From Hyaloraphidium curvatum (lineage: Eukaryota; Monoblepharomycota; Hyaloraphidiomycetes; Hyaloraphidiales; Hyaloraphidiaceae), in NCBI GenBank assembly GCA_025558095.1, contig JAIVFI010000009.1:248001-312000 (forward strand): a DNA stretch of 64,000 bases, written 5' to 3'. Each line of letters starts with the position of its first letter. The first letter of the stretch is position 1. The notes under the pieces are model-generated. The model was not told where the DNA came from. It worked only from the letters and a program-made list of their open reading frames with translations, and ran no database searches. This document shows positions 46,857-58,421 of this stretch, one piece after another. The translations under genes were made by a program, and so were the position numbers.

Positions 46857-47820
46857 ATGTCGGGCATGTGTGCGCGTCCGGCCGCTCTGTTCCTGTCTGA
46901 CGCACTGGCCCGGCGCACAGAAGAAATCGAGGACTTCCAGGAACAGCTGAATGAGATTACCACGGAGATTTCCGAGAGCCTCGCAACTGAGGTCTCGGAG
47001 CTCCGAGGCACCGACCGCATCGAGCGGTGCTCGGAGCTCAGGGGGCGGCTCCAGCGCGCCCGGCAGCTGCTGCGCAGCATACAGGTCGAGGCGCGCGAGC
47101 TCGAGAGCGGCGCACGACGAACGTGGGAGTACGTAAGTAGGGCCTAGGATCCATCTGCAGGCCCCTTACGTGTCGCTTCCAGCGTGCAAAGGAGCTGGAA
47201 CAAGAGTTGAACCACCTGCAGCAGGACATCGAATGGGCCGAGACGACCGGAGAGAGGGACGATCTCCATGCTAAGCGTGAGCATCGCATAGCCTCGGATT
47301 CCGGCGTACTGCTGATCTCTCGGTGCCCAGCCGAAGCCCAACTGACGGCGCGGGACTACACCCAGCAGGGGCTCGCGATCCAGAACCAGAGCCTGGCATC
47401 GACAGCCAGAACCAAGCAGCGGATCGAGGAAACGATCAATGTTCGTTCTCGCATCGCTTCGCTTCGTGTCACGATCCATGGCTAATGCGCGGCGCTGCCC
47501 TCAGATCGGAACGGACATCACAGAGGGTTTGAAGAGGCAGACCGAGCAGATCACAAAGATCAAGGACGACGTGGACCAAATCGAAAGCAACATCAAGCGG
47601 GCGGACAAGCAAGTCCGGATGTTCATGAGGTTCGGTGAGATGTGCATGCAAGGCTGCACCTCTAACAACCGCCCGCAGGCGGATGGCAACCGATCGCATA
47701 TTCCTGGTCCTGATCCTCCTTGTAGTGCTCGGCGTGATAGCTGCCATCGTTGTTTACTTTATGAAACCGAAACTGGAGGGGCGACCGGTCCTGGGAGTCG
47801 GGACGCCGCTCGGGAGATAA
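46857..47820 (+). CDS. Tail-anchored Qb-SNARE, NPSN-like
   Basis: SNAREs drive membrane fusion. The N-terminal region ARRTEEIEDFQEQLNEI and helical stretches through ELEQELNHLQQDIEWAE look like a three-helix regulatory domain. After introns, the SNARE motif starts NQSLASTARTKQRIEETIN and continues IGTDITEGLKRQTEQITKIK, DDVDQIESNIKRADKQV; the Gln in TEQIT fits the zero layer. Then MRRMATDR joins a membrane anchor IFLVLILLVVLGVIAAIVVY. The ATDR/K box just before a long anchor ending IVVK-like is typical of the plant NPSN group. About five exons, frame kept at every join. Vti1 and Gos1 are alternatives, but the pre-anchor box fits NPSN best. Confidence 0.78.
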
Positions 47821-47995
47821 TGCATGCCTTCCTGAACTTACGCACCCGTCCAGGGACCCCTTTCTGGATATCGCGAAGACGAGGAGCCCACCAATAGCTA
47901 GCAGGACCGTGGACAGTGACGGTTCATTCGTGAATATTCTCACAGCCACCGGTAGCTCATGGCACCACAACCCCGAATCAAACCGTCAAAAAAGC

Positions 47996-50900
47996 ATGCT
48001 GCGGTCCTCACTGCCGTCGAGCAAGGGCCGCGGCCGCTTTGTGTCTCCACTGCTTGCCAATACGCCAGTTCCCGCTGGGTCGGAGAACCGGGCGCCTGCC
48101 CGCGACGAGGTCCAAACCCCCGCCGCGGACGATGCCGACAAGCCGTCAACCGCGTCCAAATCTTTGGATCTCGCCGTCAAGCCTCCCGCGCCCAGGAGCG
48201 CACCGCGACCGGCGCTCCACGGACCTTCGGCGGCGGCCCGACCGGCAAGGCCTCTTCTGGCTGCCCCTCCGACCGTCCCGCAGAAGCGGCCGGCTCCCGA
48301 TGATGCAGATGAACCCGCGGACGAGCACTTTTACAACGTGCTGTGGAGAAAGATCCAACAGAAGAAGCATCGCACCTGGGACGGAGACGGCGTAATCGTA
48401 GTTAAGGGGAAGACGTACACGTTGCGTGACGCCGATGGAAAGGAGCTCGGCAAGACAACGAGCAGCAGCTGGGGGAAGCTGAAACCTGGCGAAACCATCA
48501 CGATAGCCGGCAAGGACGTTGAGGTCGTCTCGGAGCTCGATGCCGGCTTGTATCGGAGCGGCCGCGTTTTCGTGGCACCTCAGGCCAGTCCTGTCAAAGC
48601 CCTGCCGGCTCCGATCAAGGTCACTGCGTACAAGAACCCGTCGAAGGATCACGACCCCGGTCGCAGCATTTTGGCTGGCGAGGCCAAGCCTCGGCACAAC
48701 CCCCAGGCTCCGAACGCGCTCGTTATGCCGAGACCGTCGCCGGAATACGCTGCTTCAAACAATCCGAAGCATCTGCCGATCGTGGACGTCGTCGTGGACC
48801 CGGTACTCTCGGGCGTTCTGAGGCAGCACCAACGCGAGGGCGTGAAATTCCTCTACGAAGCCGTTATGGGAATGAGGGACTACAACGGTCAAGGAGCGAT
48901 TCTGGCGGACGAAATGGGGTTGGGAAAAACGCTGCAGACGATTTCTTTGTGCTGGTGAGTTGGGCTCTCTGCCCGATCTATGAACCTCGGTGACGGATCG
49001 TTTTCACACAGGACGTTGCTTAAGCAGAACCCTTTTCACGGGTGAGTTTCTGGGTCTGCTTCTTTGTATACCGACTCTCGTCTCACTTTTTTGTCAGCAA
49101 CGGTCCCGTTGCGAAACGCTGCCTCATCGTGTGCCCGGCGAGTCTCGTGGCCAACTGGAACAAGGAGTTCTTGCGCTGGCTGGGCAAAGAGCGCTTGAGA
49201 GGTAAGCAGTCGCCTTCACTGTCTGATTTGGCTGACATTGATGTGATTCCCAGTTTTCCCTGTAGATGGTTCTGCCGACATCAAGGACTTTTTGGTGGGG
49301 AGAGTCTACTCCGTCATGATTGTGGGCTACGAGAAGATGCGACTCAGTAAGGATGGCATGTTTCTGTGTCACATATTCAGCAAAATTCATTGCGGCCCGT
49401 TGCACAGTCGCTGATGTTCTCAAGGCCGCACAATTCGATCTCGTCATATGTGACGAGGGACATAGGCTCAAGGCAGGAGGAGTCTCGCGTGCCAATGATT
49501 TTATAGCTCACTTGCCTTCTGACAGGATCCAAAGATCAAGACGTCGCAGATTCTTTCGCAGCTCAGCACTCGCCGCCGCGTCATTCTGAGCGGGACGCCG
49601 ATTCAGGTAAGGGCGCCCCGAGAAATTGCTCGAGGCGCTTCGGAGTACTGTAACTCACCCCATCGCGAACCCCAGAACAACCTGGAAGAGCTTTTCAGCA
49701 TGATCGATTTCGCCAACCCATCTGTCTTGGGTTCGTACAGCACGTTCAAGCAGGCAGGTGCATTGTTCGCTTTCAGTGAACATCCGTGACCCGGGGAAAC
49801 AGGTGTTTGAGAAGCCGATCCTGGCCGGCAGGGCGCGAGACGCAACGGCTTCCGAGAAGCGGCTTGGGGAAGATCGATCGCAGGAACTCGCGCGACTCAC
49901 AGGGCTCTTCATCCTCCGCCGCACCGCTGAGGTCAATGCCGCATACTTGCCGCCGAAGAAGTGAGCCTTCCTAGCTACCTTACCACCGTTGAAGTGACTC
50001 GTGTGGGTCGCAGCACTTTCATCCTGTTTCTCAAAGGCACGGCGCTGCAGTCCAAGCTCTATGATGAAGGTAACCGCCAAGGAATGTCAGTGCTGTGACG
50101 GGAGCTTACCTTTCTTGCTTGCGCCAATTCGAAGTCATCAACTCGAAGCTGCTGAAGCGATGCCTTGACGGGTCAAACGAAGCAGGCCACTTGCGAGCCA
50201 TTGCTGTGCTGAAGAAGATCGCCACTTCCCCAACGGTAACCCGCAACTTGCAGTGCATTCGTCTAGCTAGCTCATGGTTCCGAACAAACGCGGCAGCTTC
50301 TCACTGCATCCCCGGCCTCGGGAGACGACGAAGACACCGGGAATTCAGCAGACGACTTTATCGACAACCTCCAGCAGTCGCTGTCCGTTCTCGGCGCCAA
50401 ACCGGCCTATTCGAGCGCGTGGTTGAGACTGTGCTCGTCGAAGCTGCTCATAACCGAGGCGCTCTTGAGCCAGATTGTCGGGAGCACTGATGAAAAGGTG
50501 ACGCGGCGCGAGTCCTGCTGCAGTTTGGGAACTGACACACACTCAGGTCATAATCGTGTCCATGTCCACGCTTTCGCTGAATGTGGTCGAGGAGCTATGC
50601 AAGGCAAGGAACTGGCCCGTGTTGCGCATCGACGGAAGCACGCAAGCCACAAAGAGGCAACCGATCATCGATCGTTTCAACTCCAGCGACCATCCCGAAC
50701 GTATCCTTCTGCTTTCATCCAAGTCGGGCGGTGCAGGTCTCAACGTCGTAGGCGCATCGAGAATGATTCTGCTTGACCTCTCCGTGAGTTTCCCGCCTCC
50801 ACAGAGGAGGGAGCCCTAAAGACAATCTCGCTCGCAGTGGAATCCGGCCGACGATGCGCAAGCAATGGCGCGCATCTGGAGAGAAGGCCAGAAGAGACCC

Positions 50901-51480
50901 GTGTTCATTTACCGTCTCTGCTTTACTGGATCGCTTGAAGAAAGCCAGTTGATGCGACAGAGCGAGAAGAGCGCCCTTTCGAGCGCCATGATGGTGACGG
51001 ACTTCCACACGTGTGGTCTGTGGGATGACTGACTGCTCTTGCAGCAGGATGACCAGCAATCCAAGGCCAAACAGCAACGATTCTCGAAGGAAGAGCTTCG
51101 GCGCATCTTCTCGTATGACGAAAGGACATTGTCGATCACCCACGACGCTTTGCGCTGCAAATGCCACTTGGTCGAGGACGATGCCGACGAGGATACAGAG
51201 TCGCTGTTGACAGACGATGAAAGCGTTGCAGCGAACACCGAGAAGAAGAAAGGGGTGCGCAAGGAGACCGCCTGGACACACAGGCCCTGACACTGACCCG
51301 TTTCAGTTTTCGGACCTCAAAGAGTACCGACACCTGCTTCTCGCGGACGCAGATGCATCGCAAGAAGCCCAGCAGCTGCTGGAAGAGGTCTTCGGCGATG
51401 CGGTGCTCGGCTCGGCTCTCGGGGCAACAGGCGGCAAGGCAGCGGTCACAGCCATCTTTGCCAACACTCGCAATTCGTGA
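47996..51480 (+). CDS. RDH54: Rdh54/Rad54B-type SWI2/SNF2 DNA translocase
   Basis: This helicase-like motor works with Rad51/Dmc1 in recombination. The disordered N-terminus is followed by FYNVLWRKIQQKKHRTWDGD and IVVKGKTYTLRDADGKELG, a domain special to Rad54B/Rdh54. Motor motifs: I, LADEMGLGKTLQTISL; Ib, LIVCPASLVANWNKEF; II, DLVICDEGHRLK; III, VILSGTPIQNNLEELF; then LTGLFILRRTAEV; IV, VIIVSMSTLSLNVVEEL; V, LLLSSKSGGAGLNVVGASR; VI, AMARIWREGQKRPVFIYRL. The Rad54 C-terminal zinc-like box LSITHDALRCKC follows FSKEELRRIFSYDE. It ends IFANTRNS. About 12 introns. ATG 47996 is the choice; ATG 47959 in another frame could be used if an early intron exists. Confidence 0.94.
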
Positions 51481-51549
51481 TCACTCGCAGATTCTCTGAC
51501 TCAACTTTGTCTGCTCAATCATCACTTTGTTCATTCATCAATGAAATTG

Positions 51550-54119
51550 TCACCATGGCACATCGCCTAAGCCCAGGCCGTCCACCTGCTCGTCAGGCTC
51601 AAAAGTGTCGCGGATGCGTGCCAACAGCGCACGCAGATCTTCCCCTTCACGATCCTCGTTTCCGCTTCCGCTCCCACCGAAGCCCGAATCGGTGGGCATG
51701 GGCAAGGAGAAAAGCGCGCTGTCCAAATCGCTCGAGAAGTCTGCCTGCGGATCCGCACCGGTGAAGGTCCCGAAAGCGCCCGGATCTGGGCGCAGCGACG
51801 ATGCCGAGCCTCCGTTTGTCGTGCCCGCGCCCTGCCTCGAGGGATCGACCCCGTTTGTGACAGGTGAAGCGGTGCCAAAGGCCGACAAGGAAGGCCCGTT
51901 TGCGGATTGGGCGAGGCGCCCCGGAATGGCGGGCGTCGCGAGCGCCCCAGGCGCTGTTGAGACTCCAAACCTCGGCTGCATATGCGGAGCTCCGCCGTTG
52001 ACGATCGGTGCCGCATTGAAACGCGGTTGCGCAAAGGATGCAAGGTTATCAACGGGTTGCTGGATCGCCGCCGCAGTAGCAGGAGTAGCCGCAGACGGCG
52101 TCGCCACTCCACTCGGCTGTCCCGGGCGAACAATTTCCGACGCCACCACCACGTCGTCCTCGTCGCTGTCCAGAGTAAGGTCGATGACACTCGGCCGGGC
52201 TTTCCCAGGCGGATGAGACCGCCTCGCCGCGTGACTCTGGTCAAGCTGCGACGGCGCGGACGCCCCGGCATCCTGTCCGGCGTCATCATCGTCCAACTCC
52301 ACGACGTCCACCTTCGGCGCTTCTTCCTTCACTGCACGCCGCTCGTCGTCGCTATCCCAGTCGCCGTCGTCGTCCGCGTCCTCGGTCCGGACCTTCCAAT
52401 CAAAGCTTCCTGGATCAAGCTCCACGGTTTCGACCTCGGGCTTGCAGTTCTGCAAAATGTCGTCGAAAAACCCGTCGATAATCACCGTGTCCCACTCGAA
52501 AGGTTTGTGGCACACGGGGCACGTAAAGTTCGGAGCACTCTCATTCATCTCCAGGAATGTGTTGGCGTCGAAACACTGCAGGTGGTGACACGTGTTCGGC
52601 CGCGCGGGGTTCCCTATTCGAAGCTTGGATATCTGCATGCGAACGGGATGAGGCGGAACGACAGGCGGGAACGGAAGGACGAAACGCACCGGATCCTTGA
52701 GGGCGATGATTTCCACCGTGGCGACAATGTCATCGTCCTCCGCAATTTGCTTCTTCCGAGACGCGACCACCTGCTCCTTGCTGACAAAGTGCCGACTCCT
52801 CAGATTGTCCACGATCGTGGCAATCGGGATCTTTCGCGCCAAGATGATGGCCCCGACGTATCGCTGCAAAGATGGTTCTCAGCATCGCCAGTCTCCCCGA
52901 AAATGTCGAAGCCAACCTTCAAGGTGTTCTGATACCGAAACTCGACCTTGTTCGGCATCCCCTTCCTCCGGTCGACGAACTTTGTTATGTCCGCCGGGAA
53001 CGCAGTGTAGGGCTTGTTCTTCAGCCCCGCGAAGCGCGGAGGCACCTGGTTGTTGTTCACCATGAGCTGAGGATACGGCGGATACTCTATGGAGCTTCCG
53101 GGTCCCCGAGCTTCGTTTATGCGTTGCGACGTGGCCGATTCGTACGTCGTCATCATGTACATGAGGCGGTACGTCGGCGAGGTCGCGCCCGTGGCAGGGT
53201 CCGGCTTGCCGGAGAAGGTCAGCTTGTGGGATTGGTCCTCATCAAAGGAGAACTCGAAGCGGATGTAGTACCCTTTGGCAGGCGCTGGTGACGGGTGTCA
53301 TCGAGGCGTAGAACATGCGGCACATGTCACGAACCTTCCGTCGTCCGCACCCGAACGACCTTGACGTAATCCTCGTAGTACGGCAGCGGTTTGAACCTCA
53401 CATTATCCTGGACCTGCTTCGGCCCCGCGTTCAGCTGGGAGCTTAAGGAGGCCGTGAAGGACGAGGGGTAGAGCGGAGAGCCGTAGGACGATGACGAAGC
53501 GGCAGGAGCCTGGTGTGCCGAGTATCCCGATCCGTACTGGTACGTCGAAACGCTCGGCGTCAGAACTCCAACAGGCGCGGCCGGGTTGGCATGCTGGTCC
53601 TGCGGGCGCATGACCAGCCGTATTCGGTTCACTCCAGGCGAGGCGCCGCGAGCAGGACCCGCCGCATTCGGGTCATGTCCGGTGTTCTGGAAAGAAGGGG
53701 ACGTGGGTATGGGGAGATTGGGTAAGGGGTAGGGGTTGTGGGCGACGCTAGTCCGGTCGCAAGAAGCACGGTCAGGCGCAGCAAGAGCAGCCAAGAAAGG
53801 GCGCGCCCACGATCTGGGAGTTGCCGCCGCATCGTCGACGGCGCGCTTGATGGCGCGCAGCTGCGCCAGGTCCTGTCCAGCGACAGCGTTATTCACGGCG
53901 TTCGTGAGACGAGCCAGCAGATCCGGCTTGTTGCCGCTCCTCCGTTCCGAAAGCTGCTTTAAAGCTTCCTTCAACTGCGGCACCGTGAGGCGAGGAATGG
54001 ACTGGTTGAGAAGGGCCTGCCGTGCGAAGCGACCACCGATTCCCCGTCAGGTGCGAAGTAGCTGAAAGCGCTGCCAAGCCCACCGAAGCCTCGGCATTGA
54101 TGTCCGCCGTTGACGCCAT
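51550..54119 (-). CDS. SIZ1: PIAS/Siz-type SUMO E3 ligase (SAP, PINIT, SP-RING, SIM)
   Basis: These enzymes bring SUMO-loaded Ubc9 to nuclear substrates. The first exon MASTADINAEAS splices to ALLNQSIPRLTVPQLKEALK, a SAP-like DNA-binding helix pair. A Pro/Ser linker and the PINIT region (FKPLPYYEDYVKVVR, MLYASMT area, MYMMTTYESATSQRINEARG) follow. The SP-RING has MQISKLRIGNPARPNTCHHL, QCFDANTFLEMN and FTCPVCHKPFEWDTVIIDGF, with the Cys-His-Cys-Cys zinc ligands. A classic SIM, SVIDLTLDSDEDD, lies in the long disordered C-terminus, which ends GLGLGDVPW. Order and spacing match Siz/PIAS. At least six introns. It is convergent with RDH54, 69 bp away. Confidence 0.93.
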
Positions 54120-54403
54120 TGGCAAGTCCGCGCCCTGCAGCCCGCGGTCTCTCGCCTACAGAGTGAAAGGCCGCTGTCGTCGGAGCATGGGATCCCGCAA
54201 TCGTCGCCGGTCCCCGGAATGTCCACGACTTTTCAGGCTTCCTTTCTCGCCCGAGGTATTGATCCGGCACTCTCCAGGCCACGGGCGGCCCAGCGCTTGC
54301 TTCCCGCAACTCGGCACTCCGTCGCGCAACAGCGCAACCATGCAGTCACGTCTGAGACCAGCTCAGAGAGCAGACGCACGTTACGTACTACTATAGCACC
54401 ACG

Positions 54404-55028
54404 ATGGCTCTTAATGCGGCTGCGTTGCTCCCCGAAGGCGCATCGCCACAGCTGGTACCAGGGGAGAAGCCTTTCTTGGCCCAGAAGGGCGTCGCTTTGG
54501 AGCTCAAGGCCCACGGAACCGGACCAGTCGCTAACACCGGGAGCTACTTCTTCGAAACCGGAACCCTCTTCCTCACCAGCTTGAGGGTGATCTACCTCCC
54601 AACCAAGCCCCTGGAATACACGCGTTCGTTCTCGGCGCCGATCGCGAACGTCGTCGGGGGAGACCTCCACCAACCGCTCTTTTCCCCAAACTACTTTGAA
54701 TGCCGGGTCGTGACCGTGAGTTGCAGTTTTTCCTTTCCTGCGGAACCGCACGGACGGGCTTTGCGTTTGCCAGGTGCCCAATTCCGGTCTACCGCAGCAG
54801 ACTTCCGACCTCAAGCTGACCTTCCGCGACGGCGGTGCCTACGATTTCCAAACGACCCTCTCGGGAATTCGTTCTCGAATGCCGCAACCGGACGTCCCGG
54901 AAGCACTGCCGCTGTACGCTCCACGAGAGTCTGCCACGCCGGATCCGGTGGTACCAGATGCGTCGAATGCCCCTTCGGAACTCCGAAACGAATCGGTTCC
55001 TCCACCGAGCTACGATGAAGGTGGATAG
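54404..55028 (+). CDS. WBP2-like GRAM-domain protein with C-terminal PPxY motif
   Basis: WBP2-family proteins pair a GRAM/PH-like domain with PPxY motifs that bind WW domains such as those of HECT ubiquitin ligases. Two exons: MALNAAALLPEGASPQL begins, with GSYFFETGTLFLTSLRVIYL (animal KKGTVYLTPYRVIFL), ANVVGGDLHQPLFSPNYFEC (KDCEIKQPVFGANYIKG), then after a GTGAGTTGC intron VPNSGLPQQTSDLKLTFRDG. The protein ends ESVPPPSYDEGG, where PPPSY is the PPxY motif. About 188 residues. It is divergent from the SUMO ligase gene. Confidence 0.88.
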
Positions 55029-55165
55029 TGAAGAACGCAAGGGGCTCTAAGAGTGTCAAACCGTGACACGCATGCAATCCCGATCCCCTCCATACAAGGA
55101 ACAAAGAAGAATCAACTGATCGAAGACCAACCAACCGATCACCACGTGGACTAAGTGACACCGCT

Positions 55166-55254
55166 CTCCGCACTCTCCGCACAGGCTGAGTTCGAGGAAG
55201 CCGACGAGCCCATCGCGGAGGAATCAACCTCGCCCGCCTCCGCACTCTCCGCAC
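55166..55254 (+). repeat. 17-bp direct repeat pair
   Basis: The sequence CTCCGCACTCTCCGCAC occurs at 55166-55182 and again at 55238-55254, between the WBP2-like and CLASP-like genes. Each copy itself contains two CTCCGCAC units. It may act as a spacer or simply be simple-sequence drift. Confidence 0.6.
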
Positions 55255-55256
55255 CC

Positions 55257-57028
55257 CTATTTGTGCCCCGCTTGCTCCAGGAGGGCATTCAGTTCGCCAA
55301 GAGTCTGGTCGAAAACGTTGGCAACGCCGTTCCTGGCCTTGGCCGACTGCGGACCCTTGAGGATGCGCGAGTTCGGCTTCCCGGGCAATCCGACGTGCCC
55401 GCTGCCGAGGTCGCGGCCGGGAGAGAGCGCCCAGGCCGATGCGCGGACTCCCATGGGACTGAGGAGGCTCGACTTGCTGGATCGCGCCGAGCCCGGTTGC
55501 GTCGAGATGAGCGGGGGGGCAGCGCGAGCAGTCTTTCCGGCTTTCCTCGGTATCGGCGGTTGCTCCGGTTGGCTTTTGGGCTCTTTCTCATCGGGAAGCT
55601 CGGGTTCCTGCGATGTCACGGGGGTAGCAAACTCCTCGCCCAACGAAGTCGTGGAAGACGGGCTTCGGAGGAGTTCGCGTTTGGGCGACGATGGTTTGCT
55701 GGGGCTGGCCGCAGGCGGTACTGTCCCGCTCTCCGTTGCCGTCGTGACCGTGCTGACCGTGGTCGCCGAAGACGGTTCCGGGGCGTCCGAGCCTGCGCGC
55801 TTCCGGCTCTTCGAGAGGGTGATGTTGGCAAGGTCCATTGTCAGGCTGTCGACGTCGATTTTCGCCGGCCTGGGCGACTTCGCTGCCGCGGGGTTTTGGG
55901 CAGGGTTCGGCAGGGGGGTTTTCGACCCGGGCTTGGCGGCAGCATATCTGCTCGGTGTCGGTGCGGCCGAAGGCGCCTTTGGGGTGCGCGCGGTAGAGAT
56001 CGAAATGCGGGGAACAGAGGCCCGAGGCGTGACTGGTGCCGTCGGAGCAGGTCTTGATAGGACGGACGAGGCCGGTCGCGACGCTCCAGGCGGGATTGAA
56101 CGGTGGCCGGGGGTCGCGGGATTCGGTGTAGGCGGCGCTTTCTGCGCAGTGAGATTCTCCCTCCCGCGCTCCGACAGGGAAGCCAAGAAGCTGTATAGGA
56201 GACAATTGAGGGCGGCCCGGAAACCTTGCGCCAGTTCGCGCACCTGTCGATCTTGTCCGGGGCCTCGTGTTGCTTCAAAAAGGCCCATAGCTCTCTCGCT
56301 CCGTCGCGCATGGCGATCGAGGCGTCCGTGCATGCAAGCCGAACAATGTTCTCGCAGTTCCGAAGGTCCGCCGGTCGAGGCGATCGCTCTGTGATGAGCA
56401 CTTTGGCGTACGCGAGCGCGACCTTTATGGCGCGCTCGCGGGCGACGGGATTCTTCTTGAAGCCGTCGTGAGACTCCAGAACGACCGCGACCCAGTGGAG
56501 GACCTCGTGTAGCGGGGCCGAGGATGCCACCGAGACGAGGTGATCGACGGCCCTCCCACCAGGCCCGTGTGCAACGAGCCCGGCGCGCTGCAGCAGGTTC
56601 TCCCAGCCGGACAGCGTGGATTTGAAGAAAGGACCAATGGCGGTCCCGAATCTCGTCGCCAGGTGCTCGATGACGACGACAATGGTCGTAGATACGGATT
56701 TGTGCGAGCAAAGAGCCTCCACCGCCCGCGCCGAGAACTGCGGGAGCGCCGCGAGCAGGTCCGCTTCGAGCTCCGAGGGCAGCGTCGCGGCCAGCGAGTC
56801 CAGGGCAGCCCAGCCTTGGTCGACGGACGACCAGTTGTTGTTGTCCAGATCGCGGTCGATGGTCTTTACGAGGTCCTCCACCGCACGGCGCAGGTCTCCG
56901 TGTGTTTGCTGCGGGGTGCGGAGCATTCGCGTATTCGCGTCAGAGCACGGGTCGGTCAGCGGGACGGGAACACCCACGATTCCGAGTGCCGAGGCCGAGC
57001 GTGCCATTTTCCCCGGTGATTTCTTCAT
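55257..57028 (-). CDS. CLASP-like protein with one TOG-type domain
   Basis: CLASPs bind microtubule plus ends and promote rescue. The N-terminus MKKSPGKMARSASALGIVG leads to about 230 helical residues of HEAT/TOG type: LVKTIDRDLDNNNWSSVDQG, ALPQFSARAVEALCSHKSV, VIEHLATRFGTAIGPFFKS, VARERAIKVALAYAKVLI and the diagnostic NCENIVRLACTDASIAMRDG followed by ARELWAFLKQHEAPDK, close to the CLASP_N pattern. After two introns comes a 300-residue basic Ser/Pro/Ala-rich region, a common microtubule-binding layout, ending LGELNALLEQAGHK. Normal CLASPs have two or three TOGs; only one is seen. ATG 57028 or 57007 may start it; the frame is open further upstream. Confidence 0.7.
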
Positions 57029-57358
57029 TTCGCCCGAGATTTTTGGGTGGTCCTTGTTGTGCTTGTCCGAGAGCAGGCCTCGTTCCTCGGCAGGGAAATC
57101 CGCGCTGTTTCGGCCACTCCGGGCGCCCTCCACCGCCGTCAGGACACTGTTCGAGCTCTCCTGGCGCTCTACCCGTCGTTTAATGATGGTTTCGAAAGGC
57201 AGAAAGTGGGACAGGAGGACAAGCTCCACGTCCATACGAGGCCGAATTCCGAGAAACTACGTACTATAACCTGCCCTGTCAAGTCCATCCCCAGCTCCAC
57301 CACCCCCCAAACACTGGGCCGAAGCACCAATTCATTGCAAACGGAAGCAAACAGTATA

Positions 57359-58322
57359 TCAATCATCAAACGAAACGGCTCCCCGCAGCACCCAGGCGGC
57401 ATCTGCGCTCCAGAATCTTTGGCTCGACGTCAAACCCCCCGTGACCCCGAAGTTCCCACTGCCCGGAGCGATCGCCACGGCGACACAATGCCGGTCGTCG
57501 AGGTACGACAACTCAAAGTTCCAGGTGCCCTCCCCGTTCAGCGCAGCATTCGAGAGTCCGGTGCTCGTGTCGACGATCGGATCCGCCAGGTCCGTTGCCC
57601 CGACGTACCCGTCCCTCCAAAAGCCCGACGCTGGATTCGGCCGGAAATCGAGGTCGGCAAGGTGGAACGCCGGCATCCCGCCGCCCATGGCTTTGATGAC
57701 AGATTCTTTGAGGGTCCAGAAGCGGAAGAAGCGGTCCAGCCTCTCGCCGGGGGTGCTTTGGCTCCGAATAACGGCGCGTTCCGACGGCGAGTACTGGGGA
57801 CGACAGTCAGCCGCAGTTAGAGGAGCCGCACCTATGGCAGCGACCCACAAGATCCTCCATACTGTCGAGCAACTCCTCCACCGAACCGCCCCCAGGTATC
57901 TCGTCGGTCCGCATCACGTCCACCCCCAACCGGGGCCGCCCTCCGTCCATACTCTTTCCGGCGACCACAACCACCCAATCGCCGTGGTGCGACGCGTTGG
58001 CGTCGAAAGCTCGGCAGCGTTCCGTCCCCGCGCCTCCCTCGCGGACGAGGAATGGCCGGCCATCGGGATCGCGCCGCAACAAGACGTCCTTCCACGCCGT
58101 TCCCGTGAGTTCGCAGCATGCTCGGCGGAGCAGCAGCCGGCCGACGATTGACCGGCGGCGGTCCTCCGCGCGTCGAAGCGCGAGGATGGGAACGCGTTCG
58201 TCGGCGGGAAGGAAGCGCAAGAGCGCCGTCTCGCGGTCTACGGCAAGTTGCTGGGATACGTCCGATGGCAGAAGCAGCAATGGCCACTGTGACGGGACGT
58301 GGAACGCGAGACGAATCAACAT
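57359..58322 (-). CDS. 4'-phosphopantetheinyl transferase (Sfp/AASDHPPT/Lys5 type)
   Basis: The enzyme moves phosphopantetheine from coenzyme A onto carrier proteins. It starts MLIRLAFHVPSQWPLLLLPS. Family motifs are RRAEDRRRSIVGRLLLRRAC, GRPFLV, the magnesium motif LGVDVMRTDE, and FWTLKESVIKAMGGGM. One intron (GTGGGTCGC to GTCCCCAG) joins LLDSMEDL to YSPSERAVI, giving the usual spacing between the Asp motif and WTLKE. Downstream SYLDDRHCVAVAIAP ends the fold. About 295 residues. In fungi the same enzyme often activates both Lys2 and other carriers; the target here is not shown. Confidence 0.92.
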
Positions 58323-58421
58323 TTGGAGGGGGCGATGACGTTCGTCCCCGCACTTCTTCGCAATGTCTCCGGGTGGGAGTCGGTGGGAGCGTTCATAAAT
58401 TCCAGGTGGAAGCGCGTGCAT

